Part shown: in pieces, positions 8,982 to 21,147 of the stretch | Layout of the letters: every line of letters begins with the position of its first letter | Numbering within the stretch: position 1 is the stretch's first letter | Source: Tolumonas lignilytica | GTDB lineage: Bacteria > Pseudomonadota > Gammaproteobacteria > Enterobacterales > Aeromonadaceae | Reading direction: 5' to 3' | Length of the DNA: 64,000 nucleotides | Assembly (NCBI RefSeq): GCF_000527035.1 | Contig: NZ_AZUK01000001.1 | Span: 1,054,001-1,118,000, forward strand | Notes under the pieces: generated by a model | Seen by the model: the letters and a program-made list of their open reading frames with translations, nothing else | Database searches by the model: none | What the model was told of the DNA's origin: nothing | Translations under genes and position numbers: made by a program

Positions 8982-10790
8982 ATGATCAAGCTGACACAAC
9001 AATTTCCGACCAATCCTGATATGCAGTTATGGCAGACCCGCGATCTGCAGGATGCCCCCGTCGTACAAGAACTCTTGCACCGCTTCCCGCATGATATTCT
9101 GCATGTGCAAAATACACGAATGGGCATTCCGGTCGTCTGGATCAAGCGTGAGGTATTGCTGAATGCCATTCGCTATCTGCGCCATGCACCCAAACCTTTT
9201 GTCATGTTATATGACCTGCATGCGACCGATGAACGCCTGCGTACCCATCGACAAGGCTTACCGGCTTCTGAATTCACCATGTTCTACCATCTGCTGTCGA
9301 TTGAAAGAAACAGTGATGTGATCCTGAAAGTACCGCTGATGGAAAGCGACCTGAAAATGCCTTCCCTCACAGGCGAATTCCCGAATGCCAACTGGTATGA
9401 ACGTGAAGTATGGGACATGCTGGGTATCCATTTTGATGGTCATCCGCATCTGATCCGTATTCTGATGCCGAGAAACTGGAAAGGGCACCCGCTGCGTAAG
9501 GATTACCCGGCACGCGCGACCGAGTTTGAACCCTTCATGCTGGATGAAATGCGTCAGGATGAAGCGCAGGAACAACTGTTGTTCAAGCCGGAAGAATGGG
9601 GCATGAAACGCGGCACCAGCAGCGAAGATTACATGTTCCTGAACTTAGGGCCGAACCACCCGTCTGCACACGGGGCCTTCCGTATTGTCCTACAGCTGGA
9701 TGGGGAAGAGATCCTCGATTGCGTACCGGATATTGGTTACCACCATCGCGGCGCAGAAAAGATGGGCGAGCGCCAATCCTGGCACAGTTATATTCCATAT
9801 ACCGATCGTGTCGAATATCTTGGCGGAGTGATGAACAACCTGCCGTATGTGCTGTCGGTAGAAAAACTGGCCGGGATTGAAGTGCCGGATCGTGTGAAAT
9901 ACATCCGCATCATGATGTCGGAATTGTTCCGCATCAACAGCCATCTGCTGTTTTTAGGAACCTATATTCAAGACGTCGGCGCTATGACGCCGGTGTTCTA
10001 TGCGTTCACCGATCGGCAAAAAATTTACAACATCATCGAAGCCGTCACGGGTGCACGTATGCATCCATCCTGGTTCCGTATTGGTGGTGTGGCGCACGAT
10101 TTGCCGCAAGGCTGGCAGCGTCTGGTCAAGGACAACCTCTTGGACTGGCTGCCAAACCGCTTGAATGATTATGTGAAGGCCGCACTGAAAAACAGTGTCC
10201 TGATGGGGCGTACGGTCGGTGTGTCCGCTTATAACACGCAACAAGCACTGAGCTGGGGTGTTACGGGAGCAGGCTTGCGTGCCACCGGTCTGAACTTCGA
10301 TTTGCGGAAATGGCGACCTTATTCCGGCTATGAAATGTTTGATTTCGATGTGCCGGTAGGTCAAAACGGCGATGCCTATGATCGTGCGATGGTGCGTGTC
10401 GAAGAGATCCGCCAGAGTATGCGTATCATCGAACAGTGTATGCATAACATGCCGGAAGGTCCGTTCAAGGCGGATCATCCGCTGACTACGCCGCCGCCGA
10501 AAGAACGCACACTGCAACACATTGAAACCCTGATCAATCACTTCCTGCAAGTCTCCTGGGGGCCGATTATGCCGGCACAGGAATCGTTCCAGATGATTGA
10601 AGCCACCAAGGGTGCTAACAGTTACTACCTGACCAGTGATGGCAGCACGATGAGCTACCGCACTCGCATCAGAACACCAAGTTTTGCCCATCTGCAGCAG
10701 ATCCCTTCCGTGATCCGTGGTCAGCTGGTGTCTGACTTGATCGTGTATCTGGGTAGTATTGATTTCGTTATGTCAGACGTGGATCGCTAA
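8982..10790 (+). CDS. nuoCD: NADH-quinone oxidoreductase fused subunit C/D
   Basis: A 602-residue fusion of the 30-kDa (NuoC, about residues 1-190) and 49-kDa (NuoD, about 215-602) subunits, as in E. coli and many gammaproteobacteria. The NuoC part has [16 protein letters not shown] and the PLRKDYP motif. The NuoD part has [13 protein letters not shown] and PDIGYHHRG, which line the quinone pocket near N2, and ends in SDVDR. AAGGG precedes the ATG 10 nt after nuoB. There is no break between the two domains. Confidence 0.98.
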   Translation: MIKLTQQFPTNPDMQLWQTRDLQDAPVVQELLHRFPHDILHVQNTRMGIPVVWIKREVLLNAIRYLRHAPKPFVMLYDLHATDERLRTHRQGLPASEFTMFYHLLSIERNSDVILKVPLMESDLKMPSLTGEFPNANWYEREVWDMLGIHFDGHPHLIRILMPRNWKGHPLRKDYPARATEFEPFMLDEMRQDEAQEQLLFKPEEWGMKRGTSSEDYMFLNLGPNHPSAHGAFRIVLQLDGEEILDCVPDIGYHHRGAEKMGERQSWHSYIPYTDRVEYLGGVMNNLPYVLSVEKLAGIEVPDRVKYIRIMMSELFRINSHLLFLGTYIQDVGAMTPVFYAFTDRQKIYNIIEAVTGARMHPSWFRIGGVAHDLPQGWQRLVKDNLLDWLPNRLNDYVKAALKNSVLMGRTVGVSAYNTQQALSWGVTGAGLRATGLNFDLRKWRPYSGYEMFDFDVPVGQNGDAYDRAMVRVEEIRQSMRIIEQCMHNMPEGPFKADHPLTTPPPKERTLQHIETLINHFLQVSWGPIMPAQESFQMIEATKGANSYYLTSDGSTMSYRTRIRTPSFAHLQQIPSVIRGQLVSDLIVYLGSIDFVMSDVDR

Positions 10791-10792
10791 TT

Positions 10793-11293
10793 ATGAGTCA
10801 TCAATGCCAATGTCAAAATGAGCCCTTCGCGCTTACAGAGTTGGAACGATCAGCCATTCAGCACGAAATGCATCACTATGAAGATCCGCGTGCGGCCAGC
10901 ATCGAAGCGCTGAAAATTGTGCAAAAAGAGCGTGGCTGGGTACCTGATGGTGCCATCTATCAGATCGCAGAGATCTTAGGTATTCCTGCTTCGGATGTTG
11001 AAGGGGTTGCCACTTTCTACAGTCAGATTTTCCGACAACCCGTAGGTCGCCATATCATTCGTTATTGCGACAGTGTGGTTTGTTTCATCAACGGCTACCA
11101 GACTGTGCAACAGGCTCTGGAAAATAAGCTGGGGATCAAACCGGGCCAGACAACGACAGATAACCGTTTCACGTTGTTGCCTGTTTGCTGCCTCGGTAAT
11201 TGTGATAAAGGGCCAAGCATGATGATTGATGATGATACACACAGTCATCTGAGTGCTGACAAAATCGACGACCTGCTGGAGCAATATCCATGA
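10793..11293 (+). CDS. nuoE: NADH-quinone oxidoreductase subunit E
   Basis: NuoE is the 24-kDa subunit of the NADH dehydrogenase module and holds 2Fe-2S cluster N1a. The 166-residue protein has a thioredoxin-like fold with cluster ligands in CDSVVC and [12 protein letters not shown]. Its stop overlaps the nuoF start by 4 nt (ATGA), which suggests translational coupling with its structural partner. Confidence 0.97.
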   Translation: MSHQCQCQNEPFALTELERSAIQHEMHHYEDPRAASIEALKIVQKERGWVPDGAIYQIAEILGIPASDVEGVATFYSQIFRQPVGRHIIRYCDSVVCFINGYQTVQQALENKLGIKPGQTTTDNRFTLLPVCCLGNCDKGPSMMIDDDTHSHLSADKIDDLLEQYP

Positions 11294-12624
11294 TTCGAAC
11301 CGCTGATTCTCATCCCCTCACCTGGCGGCTGCGAGTCGATCAGCAGCCCGTCTGGTTTGAGGAGTACCGAGCGAAACAAGGTTATGTTGGTGCAGAAAAA
11401 GCACTGACAATGGCACCCACAGCCGTCACCGATCAGGTGAAAGCGGCTGGTTTACGTGGTCGCGGGGGCGCAGGCTTCCCGACAGGCGTGAAGTGGAGCC
11501 TGGTGCCGATGGACCCGAAATTCGATAAGAAATATATTCTTTGCAATGCCGACGAAATGGAGCCGGGTACTTATAAAGATCGTCTGTTGATGGAGCAACT
11601 CCCCCATCAGCTGATCGAAGGCATGCTGATTGGCGCTTACGCCCTGCAAGCCTATCGCGGTTATATCTTCCTGCGCGGCGAATACATTGAAGCAGCACAG
11701 CGGCTACGTCAGGCAATCGATGAAGCTACGAAGGCCGGTTTTCTCGGTAAAAATATTCTCGGTACGGGCTTTAATTTTGAATTGTTCGTACATACCGGTG
11801 CAGGTCGTTATATCTGCGGTGAAGAAACCGCACTAATTAACTCACTGGAAGGCCGCCGAGCCAATCCGCGCGCCAAACCGCCCTTCCCTGCGCTGGCTGG
11901 TGCCTGGGGTAAACCCACCTGTGTCAACAACGTTGAAACATTGAATAACATCCCTTCGATCATGCAGAACGGAGTGGACTGGTATCGAGGGCTCTCCGCC
12001 GGGAAAAGTAACGATACCGGCACCAAGCTAATGGGTTTTTCCGGCAAAGTGAAAAATCCTGGCTTATGGGAATTACCATTCGGTACCACGGCCCGTGAGG
12101 TGTTGGAAAATTACGCCGGTGGCATGCGCGACGGTTATACGCTGAAAGCCTGGCAACCCGGTGGAGCGGGGACCGATTTTCTAACGGAACAACATCTCGA
12201 TCTGCCGATGGATTTTGACTCTATTGGTAAAGCTGGCAGCCGTCTGGGAACAGCGCTGGCAATGGCGGTCGACAATGAAATCAACATGGTTTCGCTGACG
12301 CTGAACCTTGAAAAATTCTTTGCCCGTGAATCTTGTGGCTGGTGTACCCCTTGTCGCGAAGGTTTGCCCTGGAGCGTCAAGATCTTACAAGCCCTCGAAA
12401 AAGGGGAAGGACAGCATGGCGATATCGAAACACTGGAACAGTTATGCCGGGATCTTGGTCCGGGTAAAACGTTCTGCGCCCATGCTCCGGGGGCCGTTGA
12501 GCCTCTGCAAAGCGCAATCAAATATTTCAGATCTGAGTTTGAAGCAGGTATTACGGGCGAACCACTCTTGGCTTCACCGATCCCGACGGGTATTCAACCC
12601 AACCTGCTAAATGAGCGCTGGTAA
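11290..12624 (+). CDS. nuoF: NADH-quinone oxidoreductase subunit F (FMN/NADH-binding)
   Basis: NuoF binds NADH and FMN and passes electrons to 4Fe-4S cluster N3. The 444-residue protein (E. coli 445) has the glycine-rich nucleotide motif [13 protein letters not shown], the FMN segment [33 protein letters not shown], and the cluster ligands [12 protein letters not shown] with a distal Cys in [10 protein letters not shown]. The 54-nt gap to nuoG holds a hairpin. Confidence 0.98.
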   Translation: MIRTADSHPLTWRLRVDQQPVWFEEYRAKQGYVGAEKALTMAPTAVTDQVKAAGLRGRGGAGFPTGVKWSLVPMDPKFDKKYILCNADEMEPGTYKDRLLMEQLPHQLIEGMLIGAYALQAYRGYIFLRGEYIEAAQRLRQAIDEATKAGFLGKNILGTGFNFELFVHTGAGRYICGEETALINSLEGRRANPRAKPPFPALAGAWGKPTCVNNVETLNNIPSIMQNGVDWYRGLSAGKSNDTGTKLMGFSGKVKNPGLWELPFGTTAREVLENYAGGMRDGYTLKAWQPGGAGTDFLTEQHLDLPMDFDSIGKAGSRLGTALAMAVDNEINMVSLTLNLEKFFARESCGWCTPCREGLPWSVKILQALEKGEGQHGDIETLEQLCRDLGPGKTFCAHAPGAVEPLQSAIKYFRSEFEAGITGEPLLASPIPTGIQPNLLNERW

Positions 12625-12629
12625 TTGCC

Positions 12630-12654
12630 TGTCCGGTGAGCCAATCGCCGGACA
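12630..12654 (+). promoter_or_regulatory. Hairpin between nuoF and nuoG
   Basis: TGTCCGGTGA (12630-12639) pairs with TCGCCGGACA (12645-12654) with one G-U pair and a 5-nt loop. There is no T-run, so it is a likely processing or stability element. It fills much of the largest intergenic gap in the operon. Confidence 0.6.
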
Positions 12655-12678
12655 TACAGAAAAGGAAGTTATGTTGCT

Positions 12679-15405
12679 ATGGCCACAATTCATGTAGACG
12701 GCAAAGAATATGAAGTAAATGGTGCAGATAACCTGCTGGAGGCCTGTTTGTCTCTGGGGTTGGACGTACCGTATTTTTGCTGGCATCCGGCACTGGGCAG
12801 TGTGGGCGCCTGCCGACAATGTGCAGTAAAACAATATTCCGGCCCCGATGATAAACGCGGACGACTGGTGATGTCATGTATGGCACCAGCCACTGATGGC
12901 ACTTATATCTCTGTGGAAGATGAAGAAGCCGTTGCCTTTCGTAAAAGCGTCAATGAGTGGATGATGCTGAATCATCCGCACGACTGCCCGGTTTGTGAAG
13001 AAGGTGGCGCCTGCCATCTGCAGGATATGACGGTAATGACCGGTCATAACACCCGTAAATACCGCTTCACTAAACGAACTCATGAAAACCAGGATCTCGG
13101 CCCTTTCATTTCCCATGAAATGAATCGCTGCATTGCCTGCTATCGCTGTGTCCGTTACTACAAAGATTATGCCGATGGTGCCGATTTGGGAGTTTATGGT
13201 GCCCATGACAACGTCTATTTCGGTCGTGTCGAGTCTGGCACGCTGGAAAACGAATTCTCCGGCAATTTAGTCGATGTGTGCCCGACAGGTGTGTTCACAG
13301 ACAAAACGCAATCCGCCCATTTCAACCGGAAATGGGACATGCAGTATGCCCCGAGTATCTGCCACGGTTGCAGCTTAGGTTGTAACATCAGCCCGGCAGA
13401 ACGTTATGGTGAACTGCGTCGTATTGAGAACCGCTATCACGGTGGTATCAACCACTATTTCCTCTGCGATCGCGGCCGTTTTGGTTACGGTTATGTCAAC
13501 CTGCCTGAGCGTCCATACAAAGCCTATCACCGCCATGAAAGCCAACTGTTTGAATTAAGCGCAGTTGAGGCTGTAGAAAAGGTTGCCGACGTATTGCGCC
13601 GGACAAAACGCGTAGCCGGCATTGGCTCCCCGCGTGCCAGTGTGGAAAGTAACTTCATGCTGCGTGAGTTGGTCGGAGAGGAACATTACTCCAGCGGGAT
13701 TGCTGACCGTGAATGGCAAACACTGCAAAAAATGACCGAACTCTTACGTCAAAGCGGTGCCAGAACCCCGACTCTGCGTGAAATTGAAAATTGCGATGCC
13801 ATTTTTGTGTTAGGTGAAGATTTAACACAAACCGCCGCCCGCATGGCACTGGCCGTTCGTCAGGCGGTCAAAGGTAAAGCACGCCAGAAAGCCACAGAAC
13901 TCAAAGTCGATGTCTGGCAGATCGCCGCCATTCAAAACATTGGACAGAATGATCGCTTTCCGCTTTATCTGACCAGCGTTGATAGTACACGTCTGGATGA
14001 TGTGGCCTGTCTGCATTATCACGGCGCGTATGTGGATCAAGCCCGACTCGGCTTTGCCGTTGCTCATCTGCTGGATCGCAATGCCCCTGCTGTACCTTAT
14101 GCAGATGATAATCTGATGTCTTTGGCACAGAAAATTGCTGACGGCCTGTCTCACGCGAAAAACCCGCTGATCATCACCGGTACAACGGCTGAGACTCCTG
14201 CATTGCTGGATGCCGCAGCTAACGTTGTCCGGGCACTGAAACAGCAAAATGCCAATGTCAGTTTGTCTCTGGTAGCCGCGGAAGCCAACAGTGTCGGCAG
14301 TGCCTTGATTGGTGGCAAGACCTTAGATCAAATGCTGACAAATTTGGAACAAGGTCATATTGATACTCTGATTGTCATGGAAAATGATCTGTTCCGCCGG
14401 GCCCCCGCATCTCGAGTGAAAGCCGCACTAGCCAAAGTACAACAGTTGATCGTGCTCGACCACCAGCCAACTGAGTTAGTCTCTCACGCGGATTGGGTCT
14501 TACCGGCAGCCACCTTTGCAGAAGCCGATGGCACCCTGATCAATAACGAAGGTCGTGCGCAACGTTTCTTCCAGGTATTTGAACCTTCTTTCTATGACAC
14601 ATCCCGTTCAGTGAAAGAAAGCTGGCACTGGCTGCATGTACTTGCAAGTCTGCAAATCCATCGCCGTATGGATTGGGGCGATCTGGATGACATCGTTACC
14701 CGCTGTGCTGACACCCTGCCCGCCCTACGCGGTATGGTCGATGCCGCACCAAATGCAAAATTCCGGATCAAGGGGCTGAAACTCGCGCGTTCACCACATC
14801 GTTATAGTGGCCGTACCTCAATGCGTGCCGATATCGATGTCAGCGAACCACGCACCGCACAAGACAGTGACTCGGCATTCACTTTCTCGATGGAAGGTTA
14901 CAGCGGCAGTCGCGAAGCATTCCAGCAAGTCCCGTTTGCCTGGGCTCCTGGCTGGAACTCCCCTTCCGCATGGAACAAGTTTCAGGATGAAGTCGGTGGT
15001 CATCTGCGAGCAGGTGACCCCGGAACCCATCTCTTTGACAGCACATCGGCAGAGATAGAAGAGTACCGCACAACGATCCCGGCCACTTATAGTCCGAATG
15101 GTGCATTGCAGATCGTTGCTTACTGGCAATTGTTTGGCAGTGAGGAGTTGACTCAGCGTTCTGAAGTCATGCAACAGCGGATGGCAAAACCAGCCCTGTA
15201 TCTGAGTGAAGATGATGTGGCACGACTGGATCTGAAAGATGGCATGACAGTCCGGTTTACATGGGATGGTCAGGCGTTTGAATTGCCGCTCAAAGTCAGT
15301 CATCACTTAGCTGACGGACTGGTTGGTTTACCGTTGGGGATCACGCCTTTTGTTCCAGCCATGCTGGCTGATAGCATTGATGCATTGCAGGAGGTCAGAA
15401 CATGA
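12679..15405 (+). CDS. nuoG: NADH-quinone oxidoreductase subunit G
   Basis: NuoG is the large iron-sulfur subunit of the peripheral arm. At 908 residues it matches E. coli. In order it shows the N1b 2Fe-2S ligands ([15 protein letters not shown]), the His-ligated N5 motif ([16 protein letters not shown]), the N4 4Fe-4S motif ([11 protein letters not shown]), and the N7 motif (CHGCSLGCN, with a later Cys in FLCDRGRFG), followed by a molybdopterin-oxidoreductase-like domain. N7 is found only in some bacteria. An ATG at 12671 is out of frame; ATG 12679 has AGGAAG about 12 nt ahead. Its end overlaps nuoH by 4 nt. Confidence 0.97.
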   Translation: MATIHVDGKEYEVNGADNLLEACLSLGLDVPYFCWHPALGSVGACRQCAVKQYSGPDDKRGRLVMSCMAPATDGTYISVEDEEAVAFRKSVNEWMMLNHPHDCPVCEEGGACHLQDMTVMTGHNTRKYRFTKRTHENQDLGPFISHEMNRCIACYRCVRYYKDYADGADLGVYGAHDNVYFGRVESGTLENEFSGNLVDVCPTGVFTDKTQSAHFNRKWDMQYAPSICHGCSLGCNISPAERYGELRRIENRYHGGINHYFLCDRGRFGYGYVNLPERPYKAYHRHESQLFELSAVEAVEKVADVLRRTKRVAGIGSPRASVESNFMLRELVGEEHYSSGIADREWQTLQKMTELLRQSGARTPTLREIENCDAIFVLGEDLTQTAARMALAVRQAVKGKARQKATELKVDVWQIAAIQNIGQNDRFPLYLTSVDSTRLDDVACLHYHGAYVDQARLGFAVAHLLDRNAPAVPYADDNLMSLAQKIADGLSHAKNPLIITGTTAETPALLDAAANVVRALKQQNANVSLSLVAAEANSVGSALIGGKTLDQMLTNLEQGHIDTLIVMENDLFRRAPASRVKAALAKVQQLIVLDHQPTELVSHADWVLPAATFAEADGTLINNEGRAQRFFQVFEPSFYDTSRSVKESWHWLHVLASLQIHRRMDWGDLDDIVTRCADTLPALRGMVDAAPNAKFRIKGLKLARSPHRYSGRTSMRADIDVSEPRTAQDSDSAFTFSMEGYSGSREAFQQVPFAWAPGWNSPSAWNKFQDEVGGHLRAGDPGTHLFDSTSAEIEEYRTTIPATYSPNGALQIVAYWQLFGSEELTQRSEVMQQRMAKPALYLSEDDVARLDLKDGMTVRFTWDGQAFELPLKVSHHLADGLVGLPLGITPFVPAMLADSIDALQEVRT

Positions 15406-16373
15406 CAATGTCTGCAGAAATTATTGATCTGCTGATTGCAGTTGGAAAAGCACTGATTATTCTGGTCGTCGTGGTCGGGATCGGGGCTTTCATGAGCTTT
15501 ATCGAGCGCCGTCTGCTCGGCCTATGGCAAGATCGTTATGGCCCGAACCGTGTTGGTCCGGGCGGGATCTTCCAGCTGGTTGCCGACATGATCAAAATGT
15601 TCTTCAAAGAAGACTGGATCCCGCCGTTTGCTGATCGCCTGATATTTGTATTGGCCCCCATGATCGCATTCAGCTCCTTCCTGATTGCCTTTGCGATCGT
15701 GCCGGTCACCCCTACCTGGGGTGTGGCCGACCTCAACATTGGTATTCTGTTTTTCTTTGCCATTGCGGGCTTGGCCGTTTATGCCGTGCTGTTCGCGGGC
15801 TGGTCGAGCAACAATAAATACTCTTTACTGGGTAGTCTGCGTGCGTCAGCCCAGACCCTGAGCTATGAAGTATTTCTCGGACTGTCGTTGATGGGGATCG
15901 TGATTCAGACCGGCTCCTTCAACATGCGTGACATTGTGGAAGCTCAAAGTCATGTCTGGAACATCATCCCTCAGTTTTTTGGGTTCCTGACCTTTGCTTT
16001 TGCGGGTGTTGCCGTGACACACCGTCATCCCTTTGACCAGCCGGAGGCAGAACAGGAATTGGCCGATGGTTACCACATTGAATATTCCGGTATGAAATGG
16101 GGTTTGTTTTTCGTTGGTGAATACATTGGCATCGTTCTTATTTCAGCCTTGCTGGTAACCTTGTTTTTTGGTGGCTGGCACGGCCCCTGGTTACCTCCTA
16201 TTGTCTGGTTTGCGCTGAAAACCGGCTTCTTCATGATGTTATTTATTCTGTTAAGAGCGTCGTTACCGCGCCCGCGTTATGACCAGGTGATGTCTTTTGG
16301 CTGGAAAGTTTGCCTGCCACTGACCCTGCTCAATTTGCTGGTCACTGGTGCTCTGGTGTTGTTGGCGCAATGA
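15402..16373 (+). CDS. nuoH: NADH-quinone oxidoreductase subunit H
   Basis: NuoH, the ND1 homologue, forms part of the quinone chamber. The 323-residue protein has about eight hydrophobic spans and the conserved [19 protein letters not shown] and [10 protein letters not shown] loops. GAGGTCAG precedes ATG 15402; a second in-frame ATG at 15408 is less well placed. It overlaps nuoG by 4 nt. Confidence 0.97.
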   Translation: MTMSAEIIDLLIAVGKALIILVVVVGIGAFMSFIERRLLGLWQDRYGPNRVGPGGIFQLVADMIKMFFKEDWIPPFADRLIFVLAPMIAFSSFLIAFAIVPVTPTWGVADLNIGILFFFAIAGLAVYAVLFAGWSSNNKYSLLGSLRASAQTLSYEVFLGLSLMGIVIQTGSFNMRDIVEAQSHVWNIIPQFFGFLTFAFAGVAVTHRHPFDQPEAEQELADGYHIEYSGMKWGLFFVGEYIGIVLISALLVTLFFGGWHGPWLPPIVWFALKTGFFMMLFILLRASLPRPRYDQVMSFGWKVCLPLTLLNLLVTGALVLLAQ

Positions 16374-16383
16374 GGTTAAGACC

Positions 16384-16926
16384 ATGAAAATAATAAACAT
16401 AGTAAAAGGCGTCGGCACCCAGATCCGCAGTCTCGCGATGGTGTTTTCGCATGCCTTCCGTCCGCGGGATACGCTTTGTTATCCAGAAGAAAAAGTGCCG
16501 TTGGCGCCCCGTTATCGCGGGCGCATCGTGTTAACCCGCGATCCCGATGGTGATGAACGCTGTGTGGCCTGCAACCTGTGTGCAGTTGCCTGCCCGGTGA
16601 GTTGCATCTCCTTACAGAAAGCAGAAAGAGAAGATGGTCGCTGGTATCCGGAGTTTTTCCGTATCAATTTCTCCCGTTGCATCTTCTGTGGTCTGTGTGA
16701 AGAAGCGTGTCCAACGACCGCCATTCAGCTCACACCCGATTTTGAAATGGGTGAATACCGCCGACAGGATTTGGTATATGAAAAAGAAGATCTGCTGATC
16801 AGCGGTCCGGGAAAATATCCGGACTACAACTTCTACCGCGTCAGTGGTATGGCAATTGATGGCAAGCCAAAAGGTAGCGCCCAGAAAGAAGCCGCACCGA
16901 TTGATGTGAAAAGCATTCTGCCGTAA
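16384..16926 (+). CDS. nuoI: NADH-quinone oxidoreductase subunit I
   Basis: NuoI holds 4Fe-4S clusters N6a and N6b that link the NADH module to N2. The 180-residue protein carries two ferredoxin motifs, [12 protein letters not shown] and [12 protein letters not shown]. The frame is open from 16348, inside nuoH, but ATG 16384 gives the family start [13 protein letters not shown], follows the nuoH stop by 10 nt and has an AGGTTAAG-like site ahead. Confidence 0.97.
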   Translation: MKIINIVKGVGTQIRSLAMVFSHAFRPRDTLCYPEEKVPLAPRYRGRIVLTRDPDGDERCVACNLCAVACPVSCISLQKAEREDGRWYPEFFRINFSRCIFCGLCEEACPTTAIQLTPDFEMGEYRRQDLVYEKEDLLISGPGKYPDYNFYRVSGMAIDGKPKGSAQKEAAPIDVKSILP

Positions 16927-16939
16927 GGAGTCAGCAGAC

Positions 16940-17467
16940 ATGGAACTCGCGTTTTATGGATCATCGGTAGTCGCCATTCTGGCTACCCTCGGGGTCATCA
17001 CCGGAACAAATCCGATGCATGCCCTGCTTTATCTGATTGTGTCACTGATTGCCGTGGGCATGATCTTCTTCAGTCTTGGTGCCAGTTTTGTCGGTGCCAT
17101 GCAAGTCATCGTCTATGCCGGTGCCATCATGGTGCTGTTTGTGTTCGTGGTCATGATGCTGAATCTGGGTTCGGCACAGGAACAGGAACGACAATGGCTA
17201 AAACCGATCACCTGGATTGGCCCGTTATTGTTAAGTGTTGGCCAGATGGCCGTGTTTTATGTCGCACTGCACGGCATCTCCGGCACAATCACCGGTGAAC
17301 CGATGACAGCCAAACAAGTCGGTATCGGCTTATATGGCCCCTATGTCTTAGCCGTAGAGCTGGCCTCGCTGTTACTGCTGGCCGGTCTTGTCGCTGCTTA
17401 CCATCTGGGACGAGAAACCCGTCGTGGCGACATTATCTCGACTCGTAACGAGGAGGATGACGCATGA
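16940..17467 (+). CDS. nuoJ: NADH-quinone oxidoreductase subunit J
   Basis: NuoJ (ND6) is a membrane subunit with about five helices. The 175-residue protein shows the third-helix motif [20 protein letters not shown], whose pi-bulge region is central to coupling. The C-terminal tail [16 protein letters not shown] is charged. AAGGAG precedes the ATG; the stop overlaps nuoK by 4 nt. Confidence 0.96.
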   Translation: MELAFYGSSVVAILATLGVITGTNPMHALLYLIVSLIAVGMIFFSLGASFVGAMQVIVYAGAIMVLFVFVVMMLNLGSAQEQERQWLKPITWIGPLLLSVGQMAVFYVALHGISGTITGEPMTAKQVGIGLYGPYVLAVELASLLLLAGLVAAYHLGRETRRGDIISTRNEEDDA

Positions 17468-17772
17468 ATGGCATTCCATTTGAACATGGGCTGATCGTAG
17501 CCTCTATTCTGTTCTCGCTCGGGTTATGCGGTCTGCTCATGCGCCGTAACCTGCTATTCATTCTGATGAGCATCGAAGTACTGATGAACGCCTCTGCAGT
17601 CGCATTTGTCGTTGCCGGTAGTCGTTATGGTCAGGTCGATGGACAAATCATGTACATTTTAGTGATCAGTCTGGCGGCAGCAGAGGCCAGTATTGGTCTG
17701 GCGCTGCTGATGCGGATGTACCGTCGCCACCATACTCTGAATGTCGACTCAGTTAAGGAGATGCGCGGATGA
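17464..17772 (+). CDS. nuoK: NADH-quinone oxidoreductase subunit K
   Basis: NuoK (ND4L) is a three-helix proton-channel subunit of 102 residues. The two membrane glutamates needed for proton transfer are visible in SIEVLMNAS and [21 protein letters not shown] precedes the ATG. It overlaps nuoJ and nuoL by 4 nt each. Confidence 0.97.
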   Translation: MNGIPFEHGLIVASILFSLGLCGLLMRRNLLFILMSIEVLMNASAVAFVVAGSRYGQVDGQIMYILVISLAAAEASIGLALLMRMYRRHHTLNVDSVKEMRG

Positions 17773-19607
17773 GCCTGTTATTCTTAACTTGTCTGTTTCC
17801 ATTTATCGGATTTCTGGTCCTCGCTTTTTCTGCGGGTAAATTCAGTGAAAACCGATCAGCCCTGATCGGGGTAGGCAGCATTGGTTTATCGGCACTGACC
17901 ACGCTCTATGTCGGGATGCATTTCCTGCAACAAGGCGCAGCTACCGTGTTTAGCCAGACGCTGTGGCAATGGATTAATACCGTTGATTTAAAAGTCGGGC
18001 TGGTTCTGCATCTGGATGGCTTGTCGCTCACCATGTTGGGCGTGGTAACCGGTGTCGGTTTCCTGATCCATCTGTTTGCCTCTTGGTATATGCGTGGTGA
18101 AGAGGGTTATTCCCGTTTCTTTGCTTACACCAATCTCTTCATCACCAGCATGTTGTTTCTGGTGCTGGCTGATAACCTGATGTTTGTCTATCTCGGCTGG
18201 GAAGGGGTCGGTCTGTGCAGTTATCTGTTGATCGGGTTCTACTATAAAGATCGCAATAATATTGCGGCGGCCATGAAGGCATTTATCGTAACCCGTGTCG
18301 GTGACGTGTTCCTCGCGATTGGTTTGTTTGTGCTCTATCGCGAGTTAGGCACACTGAACATTGCTGACATTCTGACTTTGGCACCTCAGAAACTGGCAAC
18401 AGGCAGCCCGGTGATTGAATTCGCCACGCTGATGTTGCTCGGTGGCGCAGTCGGTAAATCAGCTCAATTACCGTTACAAACCTGGCTGGCTGATGCCATG
18501 GCAGGCCCAACCCCGGTTTCCGCACTGATCCATGCGGCAACCATGGTTACCGCCGGTGTCTACCTGATTGCACGTATGCATGGCTTGTTCCTGATGGCAC
18601 CAGACGTATTGCACCTAGTGGGAATCGTGGGCGCAGTGACGCTCTTGCTGTCCGGTTTTGCAGCGCTGGTTCAGACTGATATCAAACGTATTCTGGCTTA
18701 CTCAACGATGAGTCAGATCGGGTATATGTTTCTGGCTCTGGGTGTTGGTGCCTGGGGTGGCGCGATTTTCCACCTGATGACACATGCCTTCTTCAAAGCA
18801 TTGCTGTTCCTTTCAGCAGGTTCCGTCATTCTGGCCTGCCATCATGAACAGAACATTTTCAAAATGGGTGGATTGCGTCGTTCCATTCCGCTGGTATATG
18901 CCGCATTTCTGATTGGTGGCTCGGCACTGGCCGCGCTCCCCATAGTGACAGCGGGCTTCTTCAGTAAAGATGAAATCCTGTTTGCGGCTTATCAGGGAGG
19001 TTATAGCGGCTTACTGTTGTCTGGTCTGGCAGGAGCACTCCTGACGTCACTCTATACGTTCCGTTTAATTTTCATTGTGTTCCATGGTGAAAGTAAACTG
19101 AATGTCCATCCCGGTCATGGCATCAGCCACCATCTGCCTTTGCTGGTGTTGATGTTGCTCTCTACTTTTGTCGGCGCCTTGATTACGCCTCCGCTGGCAC
19201 ATGTGTTCCCAGCAGTTAATGAGTCACATGATGGCAAAACCATGATTGAGTTACTGTCAGCCACCATTGCCATTGCAGGGATTGCACTTGCCGCATACCT
19301 CTTTCTGGGCAAACGGCAGCTCGTTACCCGATTGGCCGCTTCAGGGTTGGGTCGTCCGCTGAGTAAACTCTGGTTTAATGCATGGGGTTTTGATTGGTTA
19401 TACCACCATCTATTGGTTTTACCTTATCAAGTGATTGCACGGCTGTTACAGCGCGATCCACTGGATCGCATGATTGCACTCAGTGCATTACTGGTCGGCG
19501 CATTGAATCGGGTCAGTGTGCAAATGGTCACTGGCAACCTGCGCTGGTATGCCGCCAGCATGAGTCTGGGTGCGCTGGTTGTGTTGACCCTGTTGTTGGT
19601 GTATTAG
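17769..19607 (+). CDS. nuoL: NADH-quinone oxidoreductase subunit L
   Basis: NuoL (ND5) is the distal antiporter-like proton pump with a long lateral helix. The 612-residue protein (E. coli 613) has the antiporter core with the [16 protein letters not shown] glutamate motif, the lysine-bearing [20 protein letters not shown] segment and [20 protein letters not shown]-terminal spans make the lateral helix and its anchor. ATG 17769 overlaps the nuoK stop. Confidence 0.97.
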   Translation: MSLLFLTCLFPFIGFLVLAFSAGKFSENRSALIGVGSIGLSALTTLYVGMHFLQQGAATVFSQTLWQWINTVDLKVGLVLHLDGLSLTMLGVVTGVGFLIHLFASWYMRGEEGYSRFFAYTNLFITSMLFLVLADNLMFVYLGWEGVGLCSYLLIGFYYKDRNNIAAAMKAFIVTRVGDVFLAIGLFVLYRELGTLNIADILTLAPQKLATGSPVIEFATLMLLGGAVGKSAQLPLQTWLADAMAGPTPVSALIHAATMVTAGVYLIARMHGLFLMAPDVLHLVGIVGAVTLLLSGFAALVQTDIKRILAYSTMSQIGYMFLALGVGAWGGAIFHLMTHAFFKALLFLSAGSVILACHHEQNIFKMGGLRRSIPLVYAAFLIGGSALAALPIVTAGFFSKDEILFAAYQGGYSGLLLSGLAGALLTSLYTFRLIFIVFHGESKLNVHPGHGISHHLPLLVLMLLSTFVGALITPPLAHVFPAVNESHDGKTMIELLSATIAIAGIALAAYLFLGKRQLVTRLAASGLGRPLSKLWFNAWGFDWLYHHLLVLPYQVIARLLQRDPLDRMIALSALLVGALNRVSVQMVTGNLRWYAASMSLGALVVLTLLLVY

Positions 19608-19617
19608 GAGGCCTGTC

Positions 19618-21138
19618 GTGAGTTTACTCTGGTTAATATTATTACCATTTATCGGCGGCTTCCTTTGCTGGCTGGTGGAATTTACCTACAAGGGAACCAA
19701 CATTCCGCGTTGGATTGCACTGGTCAGTATGTCACTGCAGTTACTCCTGTCGCTGAGTCTGTGGCACTCCCACGATTTCTCTCTGGCATTGCCAGGGCAA
19801 GGTAATTGGACGCTAGATTATCAACTGGCATGGATCCCGCATTTTGGCATTTCAATCCACTTGGCGATGGATGGCATTTCGCTGCTGATGGTCGCTCTGA
19901 CCGGTCTGCTCGGCGTGCTGGCCGTGTTGTGCTCCTGGCGTGAAATTCAGGATCGCGTCGGCTTCTTCCATCTGAACTTATTGTGGATCTTAGGCGGTGT
20001 GATCGGGGTGTTCCTGTCACTGGATCTGTTCCTGTTCTTCTTCTTCTGGGAGATGATGCTGGTTCCGATGTACTTCCTGATCGCGCTGTGGGGACACAGT
20101 GGCTCAGACGGTCGTACCCGTATTTATGCCGCCACCAAATTTTTCCTGTACACCCAGGTCAGTGGTCTGCTGATGTTGCTGTCAATTCTGGCACTGGTGT
20201 TTATGCACTATCAGTCCACGGGCGTGATCAGTTTTGACTATACAGCCCTGTTAAACACCAAAATGGCGCCAGAAATCGAATTTATGCTGATGCTGGGTTT
20301 CTTTGTCGCATTTGCCGTGAAGATGCCACTGGTGCCATTGCATGGCTGGTTGCCGGATGCCCACTCGCAGGCTCCGACTGCCGGTTCGGTCGATTTAGCC
20401 GGGATTTTGCTGAAAACAGCCGCTTACGGTTTATTGCGTTTCGGTATTCCTCTCTTTCCGAATGCATCGGCTGATTTTGCTCCGATTGCAATGGGGCTGG
20501 GGATCATCGGGATCATTTACGGTGCAGTTCTGGCGTTCAGTCAGACTGACATCAAACGTCTGGTTGCCTACACCAGTATTTCGCACATGGGTTTCGTAGT
20601 GATTGCCCTGTATGCCGGAACATCCACCGCCATTCAGGGCGCCATCGTTCAAATGGTGGCTCATGGCTTGTCGGCGGCCGCCCTGTTTATCATGTGTGGC
20701 CAACTTTATGAACGTCTGCATACCCGTGACCTGCGCGAAATGGGTGGGCTCTGGCACCGCTTACGTTATCTGCCCGGTGTCATGCTGTTCTTTTCAGTCG
20801 CGTCGTTGGGCTTACCCGGAACCGGAAACTTTGTTGGTGAATTCATGATCCTGCTAGGCAGTTTCCCGTCAGTTCCTGTCATGGTCATTATTGCTACCGT
20901 TGGTTTGGTGCTCGCATCAGTCTATTCACTGGCCATGCTGCAACGAGCCTGTTTTGGACAAGGCAAAGTGAATACACCACTGAAAGGGTTAAGTGCCCGT
21001 GAATTCGGTATTTTACTGTTACTGATAGCCTTACTGGTTGGTCTTGGTGTTTTCCCGCAACCCGTACTGGATGTCAGTGGTATGACAGGAACTTTGCTGC
21101 AACCCAGCAGTGCTTCTGTCATGACGGGTCAGCTCTAG
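19618..21138 (+). CDS. nuoM: NADH-quinone oxidoreductase subunit M
   Basis: NuoM (ND4) is the central antiporter-like proton pump. The 506-residue protein (E. coli 509) has the FFFWEMMLVPMYFLI glutamate motif, AVKMPLVPLHGWLPDAHSQA with the key lysine, and QTDIKRLVAYTSISHMGFV. Translation starts at GTG 19618 with AGGAGG upstream; no nearby ATG fits the family start. Confidence 0.97.
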   Translation: MSLLWLILLPFIGGFLCWLVEFTYKGTNIPRWIALVSMSLQLLLSLSLWHSHDFSLALPGQGNWTLDYQLAWIPHFGISIHLAMDGISLLMVALTGLLGVLAVLCSWREIQDRVGFFHLNLLWILGGVIGVFLSLDLFLFFFFWEMMLVPMYFLIALWGHSGSDGRTRIYAATKFFLYTQVSGLLMLLSILALVFMHYQSTGVISFDYTALLNTKMAPEIEFMLMLGFFVAFAVKMPLVPLHGWLPDAHSQAPTAGSVDLAGILLKTAAYGLLRFGIPLFPNASADFAPIAMGLGIIGIIYGAVLAFSQTDIKRLVAYTSISHMGFVVIALYAGTSTAIQGAIVQMVAHGLSAAALFIMCGQLYERLHTRDLREMGGLWHRLRYLPGVMLFFSVASLGLPGTGNFVGEFMILLGSFPSVPVMVIIATVGLVLASVYSLAMLQRACFGQGKVNTPLKGLSAREFGILLLLIALLVGLGVFPQPVLDVSGMTGTLLQPSSASVMTGQL

Positions 21139-21147
21139 GAGGAAGGT

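Noticed and set aside
9954-10691. 245-codon minus-strand frame inside nuoCD
   Set aside because: Long but antisense to the conserved NuoD domain; a side effect of codon bias.
14818-15306. 162-codon minus-strand frame inside nuoG
   Set aside because: Shadow frame opposite a full-length conserved gene.
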